A stretch of DNA of 64,000 nucleotides from Desulfonauticus submarinus (GCF_900104045.1 NZ_FNIN01000002.1:1-64000); one strand, 5' to 3'. Positions 1-5,858 are shown, numbered from the stretch's first letter. A program made the numbers and translations. Notes: a model not told the origin generated them from the sequence alone.

Positions 1-56
1 GCAGATCGGATTCCAAGAAAACTTGGGAATAAATCGGGTTAGACCTAAAAAAATAG
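1..56. repeat. Direct repeat, copy 1 (left edge)
   Basis: The first 56 bases recur with a few substitutions at 149-203. Both copies read, in one frame, a peptide of the form ADR(I/N)PRKLxN(K/E)xG followed by TAG and then a shared GACCTAAAAAA stretch. Copy 1 is therefore the 3' end of a gene whose body lies left of the window (stop at 40-42). Its downstream flank (AGCCAAC near 55-61) loosely resembles an attC R'' box, but no palindrome follows. This suggests a duplication followed by loss of one attC. What the peptide belongs to is unknown. Confidence 0.7.
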
Positions 57-67
57 CCAACAATCTA

Positions 68-190
68 ATGGCAAATTTTGATTTAACGAGCATTGGAAAC
101 AGGCCAAATTGTAATTCAAGACTTGAAGATGCGGAGCCTATGGAACAAGCAGATCGGAATCCAAGAAAGCTTGTGAATGAACTTGGTTAG
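68..190 (+). CDS. Small hypothetical protein (40 aa) of the first cassette
   Basis: An ATG at 68 opens a 40-residue frame that ends with the same C-terminal peptide as the gene ending at 42. No good Shine-Dalgarno precedes it. The protein is hydrophilic (starts MANFDLTSIG, ends RKLVNELG) and I do not recognise it. It lies directly before attC 1, so it is either a very small cassette gene or the surviving 3' end of a longer gene rebuilt onto a chance start. The conserved tail favours the second reading. Confidence 0.3.
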   Translation: MANFDLTSIGNRPNCNSRLEDAEPMEQADRNPRKLVNELG

Positions 191-203
191 ACCTAAAAAA
201 TAA
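149..203. repeat. Direct repeat, copy 2
   Basis: This is the partner of the repeat at 1-56. It forms the 3' end of the 40-codon ORF at 68-190 and runs straight into the first attC. The two copies keep the same reading frame and stop codon, so the match is a duplicated gene end rather than a chance similarity. Confidence 0.7.
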
Positions 204-253
204 CACAACGTTTCAGCGGACGGCTATCGCCGCCGCTGAACTCAGCGTTATCT
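203..253 (+). repeat. attC site 1 (integron recombination site)
   Basis: R'' is ACACAAC at 203-209 and R' is GTTATCT at 247-253. Between them TCAGCGG-CGGC (213-224) pairs with GCCGCCGCTGA (229-239), with one extrahelical base, as expected of an attC folded as single-stranded bottom strand. It is short (51 bp) and resembles site 8. It marks the end of the cassette holding the 40-aa ORF. Confidence 0.75.
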
Positions 254-286
254 GAGAAAGAAATTAAAGAATAGAGGAAATTCATC

Positions 287-622
287 ATGGAAAATAAATT
301 GAAAAAGTTAAATGCATTTGATTTGACCAAGGATATTACTGATGATTGGAAGAATTTTGTTGTTAGCGAAATCAATGACCATGTTGTGCGATTGAGTGTT
401 TTGCAAAGAGATTTTCATTGGCATTACCATGCTGAGAGTGATGAAATGTTTTACGTTATAGAAGGAAAATTGTTTGTAGACCTCGAAGATAGGACCGAGG
501 AACTTAATCCTGGGGAAATGATTACAATACCCAAAAATGTTAAACACAGGACCCGCTCAAGTGAAAGAACTTTAATTCTCTGTTTTGAATCAAAAAATAA
601 TGATGTTAAAGGTGATAGGTAA
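287..622 (+). CDS. Cupin-domain protein (cassette 1)
   Basis: This is a 111-residue single-domain cupin. Motif 1 is visible as HWHYHAESDEMFYVIEGKL around residues 44-62, giving the His-x-His...Glu metal ligands. Motif 2 (GEMITIPKNVKH, around 77-88) supplies the last His. Small stand-alone cupins of this kind bind a metal and act as isomerases, dioxygenases or simple binding proteins, so the substrate cannot be predicted. GAGG lies upstream of the ATG. The gene is the only one between attC 1 and attC 2 and is oriented as in a normal cassette. Confidence 0.85.
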   Translation: MENKLKKLNAFDLTKDITDDWKNFVVSEINDHVVRLSVLQRDFHWHYHAESDEMFYVIEGKLFVDLEDRTEELNPGEMITIPKNVKHRTRSSERTLILCFESKNNDVKGDR

Positions 623-631
623 AATGACAAC

Positions 632-711
632 AGATAACAAGCCAGTTCACCAGACCGCCAACCCGCTGCGCTTCGCTTGCGGATGGCGGCTGGTGACTTT
701 TGACGTTAGAT
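632..711 (+). repeat. attC site 2
   Basis: R'' AGATAAC (632-638) and R' GTTAGAT (705-711) flank an 80-bp imperfect palindrome. CCAGTTCACCAGACCGCCA on the left pairs with TGGCGGCTGGTGACTTTTG on the right, and the tip is GC-rich (CTGCGCTTCGCTTGCGG). It closes the cupin cassette, whose stop codon lies 10 bp before R''. Confidence 0.85.
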
Positions 712-734
712 TAATAAAAAGGAGAAAATAAAAA

Positions 735-941
735 ATGGAAGTAAAAAATGTTTCCATACCAATAGATATAATAATTGAATTGTTGAAAAAATTAAGTGAA
801 GAAGCAAAACAAGAAGTTTTTGAAAAGGTATTTTTAGAAGAAGATACATCACCTTTAATAATGGAAGAAAAATATGAAATAGAAAAAGCTGAAAAAGAAT
901 TAAAAAATGGAGAAACCATTTCATGGCCTTTTGGCAAATAG
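735..941 (+). CDS. Antitoxin-like protein of a RelE/ParE-type pair (cassette 2)
   Basis: This 68-residue acidic, helical protein (MEVKNVSIPIDIIIELLKKL...) lies immediately upstream of a RelE/ParE-like toxin gene and overlaps it by 19 nt. This is the usual antitoxin-first order of type II modules. A good Shine-Dalgarno (AAGGAG) precedes the ATG. I see no clear DNA-binding fold. The antitoxin call rests on size, charge and coupling to the neighbour rather than on a recognised family signature. Confidence 0.7.
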   Translation: MEVKNVSIPIDIIIELLKKLSEEAKQEVFEKVFLEEDTSPLIMEEKYEIEKAEKELKNGETISWPFGK

Positions 942-1189
942 AATTTTCAAAACAAGCGTATAAATACTATAAAACTTTACAAAAAGGATATCAAAAAAAA
1001 ATAAATAAAATTTTAAATCTTTTAATGGATAAAGAAAAAATAGACATAAAGCCTGTAGAAGGGGAAACAGATATTTATAGACTAAGAATTGGGAAATATA
1101 GAATGTTAATTAGAGTTTATAAAGAAAAGCAAATTCTTTTAATAGTAAAAATAGGGCCAAGAGGAGATATTTACAAAAAAATAATCTAA
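923..1189 (+). CDS. RelE/ParE-superfamily toxin (cassette 2)
   Basis: This is an 88-residue basic protein with the RelE/ParE layout: an N-terminal strand (WQIEFSKQAYKYY), a helical hairpin (LQKGYQKKINKIL), then YRLRIGKYRMLIRVYKEKQILLIVKIGPRGDIYKKI. That last segment matches the 'R-x-G-x-Y-R-(v/l)' core and the C-terminal 'R.diYk' of this family. Such toxins cleave ribosome-bound mRNA (RelE) or poison gyrase (ParE). The stop codon TAA is part of the attC R'' box. The start overlaps the antitoxin gene, which implies translational coupling. Confidence 0.88.
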   Translation: MAFWQIEFSKQAYKYYKTLQKGYQKKINKILNLLMDKEKIDIKPVEGETDIYRLRIGKYRMLIRVYKEKQILLIVKIGPRGDIYKKII

Positions 1190-1255
1190 CTAATCGCTTC
1201 ACTGGACTGGCATTTCGCTGCGCTCCATGCCAGCCAGTGAGCTTAGTCGTTAGAT
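1184..1255 (+). repeat. attC site 3
   Basis: R'' ATCTAAC (1184-1190) and R' GTTAGAT (1249-1255) enclose CACTGGACTGGCAT pairing with ATGCCAGCCAGTG, with an unpaired base. This 72-bp site is almost identical to site 4 (one internal difference) and close to site 10. All three close toxin-antitoxin cassettes. Confidence 0.9.
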
Positions 1256-1284
1256 GAAAAAAATGAAATTACATAGGAGATGAA

Positions 1285-1485
1285 ATGGAAATAATTATAA
1301 AAGAAGATGAGATAAAATCTATGTTAGAAGACATTATTTTTAAATTATTTCAAGAAAAAAAAGAAATTTTTAGAGATATTGTTGAAGAAATAATGGAAGA
1401 TATAGCCTTATGTAAAGCCATAGAAGATGGAAGAAAAAATGAATTTGTGTCGCAAGAAAAAATAATGGAAATACTAAACAGATGA
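1285..1485 (+). CDS. Antitoxin-like protein of a RelE-type pair (cassette 3)
   Basis: This is a 66-residue strongly acidic, helical protein (EIIIKEDEIKSMLEDIIFKLFQ...). It ends with a segment 'GRKNEFVSQEKIMEIL' that resembles the C-terminal toxin-neutralising tail of Phd/RelB-like antitoxins. TAGGAGATG lies just upstream as ribosome-binding site. The stop overlaps the next gene's start by ATGA, so the pair is co-translated. The antitoxin role is inferred from this pairing. Confidence 0.75.
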   Translation: MEIIIKEDEIKSMLEDIIFKLFQEKKEIFRDIVEEIMEDIALCKAIEDGRKNEFVSQEKIMEILNR

Positions 1486-1751
1486 AGCTAATATTTGAAA
1501 AAAGATTTGAGAAAGATTTAAAGAAAATAAAAGATAAACGTATTTTAGAAAAAGTAAAATCTATAATAGAAAAAATTTCATTGACAGGTTCTCTATTAGA
1601 GTTAGACGAAAATGTTAAACGAATGAGGAGTAATCCAAATTTTTGGCGTATAAAAATAGGAGATTATAGAATAGGATTGGAGAAAGAAAAAGATAAAATA
1701 ATATTTGTAAGGATTTTGCATAGGAAGGATATTTATAAATATTTTCCATAA
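1482..1751 (+). CDS. RelE-family toxin (cassette 3)
   Basis: This is an 89-residue RelE-like protein: LIFEKRFEKDLKKIKDKRILEKVKSII, then FWRIKIGDYRIGLEKEKDKIIFVRILHRKDIYKYFP. The 'R-I-G-D-Y-R-I' core and the C-terminal 'hRkdIYkyFP' are typical of RelE mRNA interferases, where these Arg, His and Tyr residues contact ribosome-bound mRNA. It overlaps its antitoxin by 4 nt. It is a different lineage from the toxin in cassette 2, sharing only the fold-level pattern. Confidence 0.9.
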   Translation: MKLIFEKRFEKDLKKIKDKRILEKVKSIIEKISLTGSLLELDENVKRMRSNPNFWRIKIGDYRIGLEKEKDKIIFVRILHRKDIYKYFP

Positions 1752-1760
1752 ATTAAAATC

Positions 1761-1832
1761 ATCTAACCAATCGCTTCACTGGACTGGCATTTCGCTGCGC
1801 TCCATGCCAGCCAGTGAGCTTAGTCGTTAGGC
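1761..1832 (+). repeat. attC site 4
   Basis: R'' is ATCTAAC (1761-1767) and R' is GTTAGGC (1826-1832). The body is the same palindrome as site 3 except for one base after R''. It lies 10 bp after the toxin stop codon. The near identity of two adjacent sites points to recent spread of related cassettes. Confidence 0.9.
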
Positions 1833-1864
1833 AAAATTAGTAAATAATAAAAAGATTATATCAG

Positions 1865-2092
1865 ATGAAGATAACATTTTCTCGTCATGCAAAAAGAAGA
1901 GGAAAATTATATAAAATTTCAGAAGAGGCGGTTAAAAATATTTTAGAGAGGAAGAATTTATCCCAAGGTAATCATGAAATCATAGAAGATATTGAAGGTT
2001 TTAAATATCCCTTAAAGATTGTTATTTCTGTAGAAAAGGATATAATAACAGTGATTACAAATTATCCTTTAAAGAAAGGAAGGAAAAAATGA
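1865..2092 (+). CDS. DUF4258-like toxin candidate (cassette 4)
   Basis: This is a 75-residue basic protein starting MKITFSRHAKRRGKLYKISEEAV and ending ITVITNYPLKKGRKK. The early 'F-S-x-H-A-x-x-R' motif and the C-terminal strand are the hallmarks of DUF4258, a RelE-like/BECR-fold family found with DUF2283 partners in putative toxin-antitoxin pairs. It overlaps the DUF2283 gene by ATGA. A nuclease function is a family-level expectation and has not been seen here. In this module the toxin-like gene comes first. Confidence 0.8.
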   Translation: MKITFSRHAKRRGKLYKISEEAVKNILERKNLSQGNHEIIEDIEGFKYPLKIVISVEKDIITVITNYPLKKGRKK

Positions 2093-2322
2093 AGGTTTAT
2101 TATGACGATGAAGTAGATGCATTATATTTAAAACTTAGTGATGATTCTCCAGATGGAGTTATAGAAATCTCTGAGGGTGTTAATATAGATACGACCTCTG
2201 AGGATAAAATAATAGGAATTGAAATTCTGAATGCTTCTAAAAAGCTAGATTTAACTTCATTGTTATCCTACTCCTTTGAATTTGAGAAAGAAATATTAAA
2301 TCGACAACAAAAAATTGCCTAA
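2089..2322 (+). CDS. DUF2283-family protein, probable antitoxin (cassette 4)
   Basis: This is a 77-residue acidic protein. MKVYYDDEVDALYLKLSDDSPDGVIEIS followed by GVNIDTTSEDKIIGIEILNASKKL is the classic DUF2283 pattern ('YD.e.DalYi.l......eis.gv.id.d..g.ivGieil.as'). DUF2283 genes are regularly paired with DUF4258 genes and are considered their antitoxins. Its TAA stop is taken from the attC R'' box. The 4-nt overlap with the upstream gene implies coupled translation. Confidence 0.85.
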   Translation: MKVYYDDEVDALYLKLSDDSPDGVIEISEGVNIDTTSEDKIIGIEILNASKKLDLTSLLSYSFEFEKEILNRQQKIA

Positions 2323-2401
2323 CAACGGGGTGCACTTGACCGCCATTCCGCTGCGGCCTTCGGCCTTGCTACATGTCGGCAAGTGACCCACGACGTTATG
2401 C
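2317..2401 (+). repeat. attC site 5
   Basis: R'' GCCTAAC (2317-2323) and R' GTTATGC (2395-2401) flank an 85-bp palindrome. GCACTTGACCGCCAT pairs with ATGTCGGCAAGTG, and the long variable tip (CTGCGGCCTTCGGCC) can itself fold. Its arms are shared with site 7. Confidence 0.87.
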
Positions 2402-2419
2402 AATAAAAAGGAGGAACAA

Positions 2420-2794
2420 ATGCCGAATTATTGGGTAGTTGGTGCGGCATGGGGAGGTGTTGACCATCAAGATAAGAAATTTGTGAAAGAAGGATATTGG
2501 ATGTTGGGTTGGAAAGAAGATTCTCAGCCCGCTCAGTATGCCTTAGCTGAACAAATGAAGCCTGGCGATAGAATAGCTATTAAAAGAATGAAAGGAAAAG
2601 GAAAAACTGGAATCAAAATATTTCATATTGGAATAATCAAGGGTGTAATCTTGGGGGTTAATAGAATTATCTGTACTGTTGATTGGGTGGCGACAGACTT
2701 GGAGAGGGACATTGAGGAAAGTCGAGGGTGCTTCAAATCTATTCATGGCCCATTTGAAAAAGACGAATGGGTAGAGAAAGTATTTTGTCTGTAA
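2420..2794 (+). CDS. EVE/PUA-like domain protein, function unknown (cassette 5)
   Basis: This 124-residue protein begins PNYWVVGAAWGG and continues YWMLGWKEDSQP...MKPGDRIAIKRMKGKG...IFHIGIIKGVI. A 'yWvvga' start, a mid-protein 'GDrIaik' and a following 'G.ik' strand resemble EVE/PUA-like modified-base or RNA-binding folds, and also the N-terminal domains of some McrB-type restriction proteins. I infer a nucleic-acid-binding role, perhaps defence, with moderate doubt. GGAGG precedes the ATG well. It is the only gene in its cassette. Confidence 0.55.
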   Translation: MPNYWVVGAAWGGVDHQDKKFVKEGYWMLGWKEDSQPAQYALAEQMKPGDRIAIKRMKGKGKTGIKIFHIGIIKGVILGVNRIICTVDWVATDLERDIEESRGCFKSIHGPFEKDEWVEKVFCL

Positions 2795-2802
2795 AAAATT
2801 TT

Positions 2803-2883
2803 GCATAACAAGCGCATCGTGTCGGGCTGGCAACCGCTACGCTTCGCTTCGCGGTTGCCAGCCGCACATGCATAACGTTATGG
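2803..2883 (+). repeat. attC site 6
   Basis: R'' GCATAAC (2803-2809) and R' GTTATGG (2877-2883) bound an 81-bp site whose arms GGGCTGGCAACCGC and GCGGTTGCCAGCCGC are strongly complementary. The R' box overlaps the GGAG ribosome-binding site of the next gene, whose ATG is at 2888. Confidence 0.87.
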
Positions 2884-2887
2884 AGAA

Positions 2888-3667
2888 ATGAAGAAAGATC
2901 CAACCAGACAAATTTTTAATCTAGTTCCAGCTAGTCTTAAGAGATTTAAAAAACTGTTAATTTGTCCTGATATTCCTACGTATGATATTGAAAAAACAGA
3001 TTTATATTTTGTATATCATGATTTCATTTTTGCACTAAGCCTCATCAGTATAATAATAAAAGGAATAAAAGGACTATTGCCAAATTATTTTATCGTCAAT
3101 CCTGCGTCTTTAATTAACTATCCAGTTTTTATTTTATTATTGTCTTTAAATGCTTTGATACCAAGTATCTTAATATTTAGTTTGCTGTTAATTCCGCTTT
3201 ACTATAAGACAAAAAGGGTGCATGTGTGTATATTTTATCATTCGCTAAGGGCTTATTCGTTGGAAATTATTCTAGTATCAATATTATTTGTGATTGCTAT
3301 TAACAGGATATTTATTAATAATACCCCATTTAAAGCTATAAACAACATTGAATTAATATTTTCAGTAATTATTTCGGCATTTACTTTATTTTTTCTATAC
3401 TGGTTAATTGGTTATCCTGTGTCAAAATATCTTACAAATTTTTTTAGCAAAAAAATTGCTTATTCGTTAGGTATTGGATCGATATTGTTTTGTCTGTATA
3501 TAAATCCTACGCTTTCTTTTAAGTATTTCAATAACATAATAGACTATAAGGAGTTTTGTATTCAATATGTTGATTACAAATTTCAGAAAGAAGTGACAGG
3601 CAATATTTATAATAAAGATTGCCTGATCGGGAAGTGTTTTGAATTGAAAGAAAAATTTTTACCATAA
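2888..3667 (+). CDS. Multi-pass membrane protein of unknown function (cassette 6)
   Basis: This 259-residue protein has roughly five hydrophobic segments (about residues 45-62, 76-105, 123-145, 158-180 and 195-210). It is flanked by a basic N-terminus and a hydrophilic, Cys-containing C-terminus (four Cys in the last 45 residues). I do not recognise a family with confidence; a Yip1-like fold is one possibility. The start sits 4 bp after the attC R' box, so the ribosome-binding site GGAG is made partly from the recombination site. The stop TAA lies in the next R'' box. Confidence 0.8.
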   Translation: MKKDPTRQIFNLVPASLKRFKKLLICPDIPTYDIEKTDLYFVYHDFIFALSLISIIIKGIKGLLPNYFIVNPASLINYPVFILLLSLNALIPSILIFSLLLIPLYYKTKRVHVCIFYHSLRAYSLEIILVSILFVIAINRIFINNTPFKAINNIELIFSVIISAFTLFFLYWLIGYPVSKYLTNFFSKKIAYSLGIGSILFCLYINPTLSFKYFNNIIDYKEFCIQYVDYKFQKEVTGNIYNKDCLIGKCFELKEKFLP

Positions 3668-3733
3668 CAAACGGGTGCACTTGACCGCCATTCCGCTGCG
3701 CTCCATGTCGGCAAGTGACTCTAGACGTTAGAA
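3662..3733 (+). repeat. attC site 7
   Basis: R'' CCATAAC (3662-3668) and R' GTTAGAA (3727-3733) enclose GTGCACTTGACCGCCAT pairing with ATGTCGGCAAGTGAC. The body matches site 5 except that the long tip is replaced by the short CCGCTGCGCTCC tip. Confidence 0.87.
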
Positions 3734-3813
3734 ATAAAAAATAAAATTTCTGGTTATGTTAGCTTTTTGTTTTTTGATAGCGGAGTAAAAAATAAGTGGT
3801 TAGAAATTAAATT

Positions 3814-4371
3814 ATGGTTATTAATTCAATAATAAATAACATTGAAGTTTACCTTCAGGTATTAACGGTATTGATATTGTTAGGTGGTTTTATTGTTGGA
3901 ATTCAACAATTAAAAGTGTTGATAACGCAAATAAGAAATCAATATGAATGGAATATGAGAGAATTTGCCTTATCTTATTCTTTAACTAAAAATGAACGTC
4001 TAAGAGAAGCTAGAATAAATTTAGACAATGCTTTTGGGATATTAGCTAAAAGAAAAGAATCACTTACTTTGAAAGAGATCGAAGATGTAATACAAAAAAA
4101 ACCTGCTATATATACAGATATAATTTATTTGCTTGCTCATTGGGAAAATATGGCTTTAGCTATTCATGCAAAAATAGCGGATGAAAATGTTGCTTTTGAA
4201 ATGGTGGCTGGCATGGTGATCTCTTATGTTAGAGTTTTTAGAAACTTTATTGATTCTAGACGAGAAATAAATCCAAGAGCTTATGATTATTTGCTTAATT
4301 TAGCAAACAGATGGGAAAATAGATTGCATAGATTAAAGAAGCCAGCTTTTTTAGATCTAAGAAATGTCTAA
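3814..4371 (+). CDS. DUF4760-like membrane-anchored protein (cassette 7)
   Basis: This 185-residue protein has a single N-terminal transmembrane helix (about 12-33, VYLQVLTVLILLGGFIVGIQ). A long helical cytoplasmic part contains WENMALAIHAKIADENVAFEM and a C-terminal LANRWENRLHRLKKP. This matches the general layout of DUF4760, a family common in integron cassettes and mobile DNA whose function is unknown. The stop codon is supplied by the attC R'' box. About 80 bp of leader after the previous attC has no other gene. Confidence 0.7.
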   Translation: MVINSIINNIEVYLQVLTVLILLGGFIVGIQQLKVLITQIRNQYEWNMREFALSYSLTKNERLREARINLDNAFGILAKRKESLTLKEIEDVIQKKPAIYTDIIYLLAHWENMALAIHAKIADENVAFEMVAGMVISYVRVFRNFIDSRREINPRAYDYLLNLANRWENRLHRLKKPAFLDLRNV

Positions 4372-4425
4372 CAAACCTCTCCAGCGGACGGCGTTACACG
4401 CCGCCGTTGAGTTTAGGCGTTAGAA
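4366..4425 (+). repeat. attC site 8
   Basis: R'' GTCTAAC (4366-4372) and R' GTTAGAA (4419-4425). CCAGCGGACGGCG pairs with CGCCGCCGTTG across a short tip. At 60 bp it resembles site 1 in its CAGCGGACGGC arm. Confidence 0.83.
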
Positions 4426-4429
4426 GACA

Positions 4430-5263
4430 ATGGGAAACGACACTCACAAATTTTCAATAGGAATGGTTGCTGAGGGTATAACAATTGTCGTTGCTATAGG
4501 ATTCGTTATTTCAGTTATATATGACTGGGGTTTCGTTTATGCGATAGATATTGATTTAATGAGTCTCCCGACAACAATATCAGATCATTTTCGTACAGGT
4601 GTGATTTGGTTTCCATACTTACTTGCTTTTGTTCTTATGTATTTTGCCGTAGAGTATCAATTTCAACGTGTGGAAAAGGGGTTAACAGAACAAGAAATTA
4701 TTGAAAGCTCAAAGAACCCCGAAAAACTGAAAAAATTCAGGGAAGGTCCATGGAAACTTATAAAGTGGACTGCTCCTCTTGCGGTCTTTAATTACATATT
4801 AATTGGTGACATCATGTCATCTGCATTACCCTTAATGCTGTCAATATTGTGGATGGGTTTTGCCGAATGGTGCTATTCCGCCCCACTCATAAAACTTCGG
4901 CGAAGCTGGGAATCACAGGCTGCTTTTACCTTTCTTCCCATAATTTTCATTCTTGCATTTTTTTCAGGATACAATGCGGCAGTCGATGCTTCGATGCGTA
5001 AACCGAAACAGGTAATTATCACCTTTAGCCAAAAATCACCACACCTAAAAGGGAAGCTTCTTCGGGAGTTTGAACGAGGGGTATTTATCCTAAACCATAA
5101 TGACCATGTGACTTTTATTCCTTGGGGACAAATTAAAAGCATTAAAACTGTAGAAAAATACAAGCCGTTTCGTGGAATACTTTGTGAGTGGTTTCAAATT
5201 TGTACCGAAACCGCTTCTAACAAGGCTAATTCAGCCGACGCAAAAAGCCGCGCGGGTGATTAG
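4430..5263 (+). CDS. Membrane protein of unknown function with attC-encoded C-terminus (cassette 8)
   Basis: This 277-residue protein has about five hydrophobic segments (near 13-32, 58-78, 112-132, 135-150 and 165-182). A soluble C-terminal part of mixed strands follows (KQVIITFSQKSPHLKGKLL...FILNHNDHVTFIPW). I recognise no family. The reading frame passes through the R'' box and ends inside attC 9, so the last 16 or so residues (SNKANSADAKSRAGD) come from the recombination site. The ATG is 4 bp after the R' box of attC 8. Confidence 0.78.
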   Translation: MGNDTHKFSIGMVAEGITIVVAIGFVISVIYDWGFVYAIDIDLMSLPTTISDHFRTGVIWFPYLLAFVLMYFAVEYQFQRVEKGLTEQEIIESSKNPEKLKKFREGPWKLIKWTAPLAVFNYILIGDIMSSALPLMLSILWMGFAEWCYSAPLIKLRRSWESQAAFTFLPIIFILAFFSGYNAAVDASMRKPKQVIITFSQKSPHLKGKLLREFERGVFILNHNDHVTFIPWGQIKSIKTVEKYKPFRGILCEWFQICTETASNKANSADAKSRAGD

Positions 5264-5274
5264 CAATGTTAGAA
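5215..5274 (+). repeat. attC site 9
   Basis: R'' TTCTAAC (5215-5221) and R' GTTAGAA (5268-5274). GGCTAATTCAGCCGACGC opposes GCGCGGGTGATTAGC with several mismatches. It is the least regular of the ten sites (60 bp), but position and boxes fit. Confidence 0.75.
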
Positions 5275-5298
5275 ATAAAAATATAAAAGGAGAATTTT

Positions 5299-5508
5299 AT
5301 GGTAGAAGATATTGCATATATTCCAATTTCTCAGGAATTGATAATAACAATTGAAAAATTAAAAGAAAAACACGAAAGTGTCCAAGATTTTATAAAAAGA
5401 CTAATAGAAGAATTCGCTTTTCAACAAGATATAGAATTAGCACAATTAGAAAAGATGACAGAATTGTGGAAGAATGAGGAAGATAATATATGGGACAATA
5501 TGAGTTAG
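5299..5508 (+). CDS. Antitoxin-like protein of a MazF/PemK-type pair (cassette 9)
   Basis: This 69-residue acidic protein (IPISQELIITIEKLKEKHESVQDFIKRLIEEF...) has the look of a ribbon-helix-helix DNA-binding antitoxin in its first 45 residues. A charged tail rich in Glu and Trp follows. AAAGGAG precedes the ATG. It overlaps the downstream MazF/PemK-like gene by 19 nt, as in antitoxin-toxin operons. The antitoxin call rests on this pairing. Confidence 0.75.
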   Translation: MVEDIAYIPISQELIITIEKLKEKHESVQDFIKRLIEEFAFQQDIELAQLEKMTELWKNEEDNIWDNMS

Positions 5509-5792
5509 CTTTTGGAGATATTATTTTAGTAGAAGTTCCTTTTACAGATAAACTAGAAATGAAATTAAGACCAGCATTAGTGTTATTTGAAGAAAAGAGT
5601 AATGTAATAATAGCAGGTATTACAAGTAATTTAAAGATGGGAGGTATCTTGCTTTCTAAAAGTGAGGGATTAATAGTAGATAGTGTGTTAAAGTTAAATT
5701 ATATTTTTACAGTTTCTAAAAATAGAATAAAAAAGAAAGAAGTCTGTGAAAATTTATTGGAAAAATTTAAGATATGTATTGAAAATTTCTAA
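5490..5792 (+). CDS. MazF/PemK-family mRNA interferase-like toxin (cassette 9)
   Basis: This 100-residue protein begins FGDIILVEVPFTDKLEMKLRPALVLFEEKSNVIIAGITS. It carries the PemK/MazF signature 'GDIvlv.(f/v)PFtD...K.RPalVl' and the 'ITS' strand that shapes the RNA site, with the family's C-terminal 'k..v.tv.k.riKk' following. MazF-type toxins cut single-stranded mRNA at short motifs. Its stop codon is the TAA in attC 10. Length is normal for the family. Confidence 0.88.
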   Translation: MGQYELAFGDIILVEVPFTDKLEMKLRPALVLFEEKSNVIIAGITSNLKMGGILLSKSEGLIVDSVLKLNYIFTVSKNRIKKKEVCENLLEKFKICIENF

Positions 5793-5858
5793 CAAAACGC
5801 TTCACTGGACTAGCATTTCGCTGCGCTCCATGCCAGCCAGTGAGCTTCGCCGTTAGCC
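5787..5858 (+). repeat. attC site 10 (last of the array)
   Basis: R'' TTCTAAC (5787-5793) and R' GTTAGCC (5852-5858) surround the same body as sites 3 and 4 with a few changes, including CTGGACTAGCAT in place of CTGGACTGGCAT. No further attC is visible downstream, so this is the distal end of the recognisable array. Confidence 0.9.

Noticed and set aside
5172-5354. 60-residue + strand frame spanning attC 9
   Set aside because: It crosses a recombination site and overlaps the cassette 8 and antitoxin genes out of frame; no ribosome-binding site.
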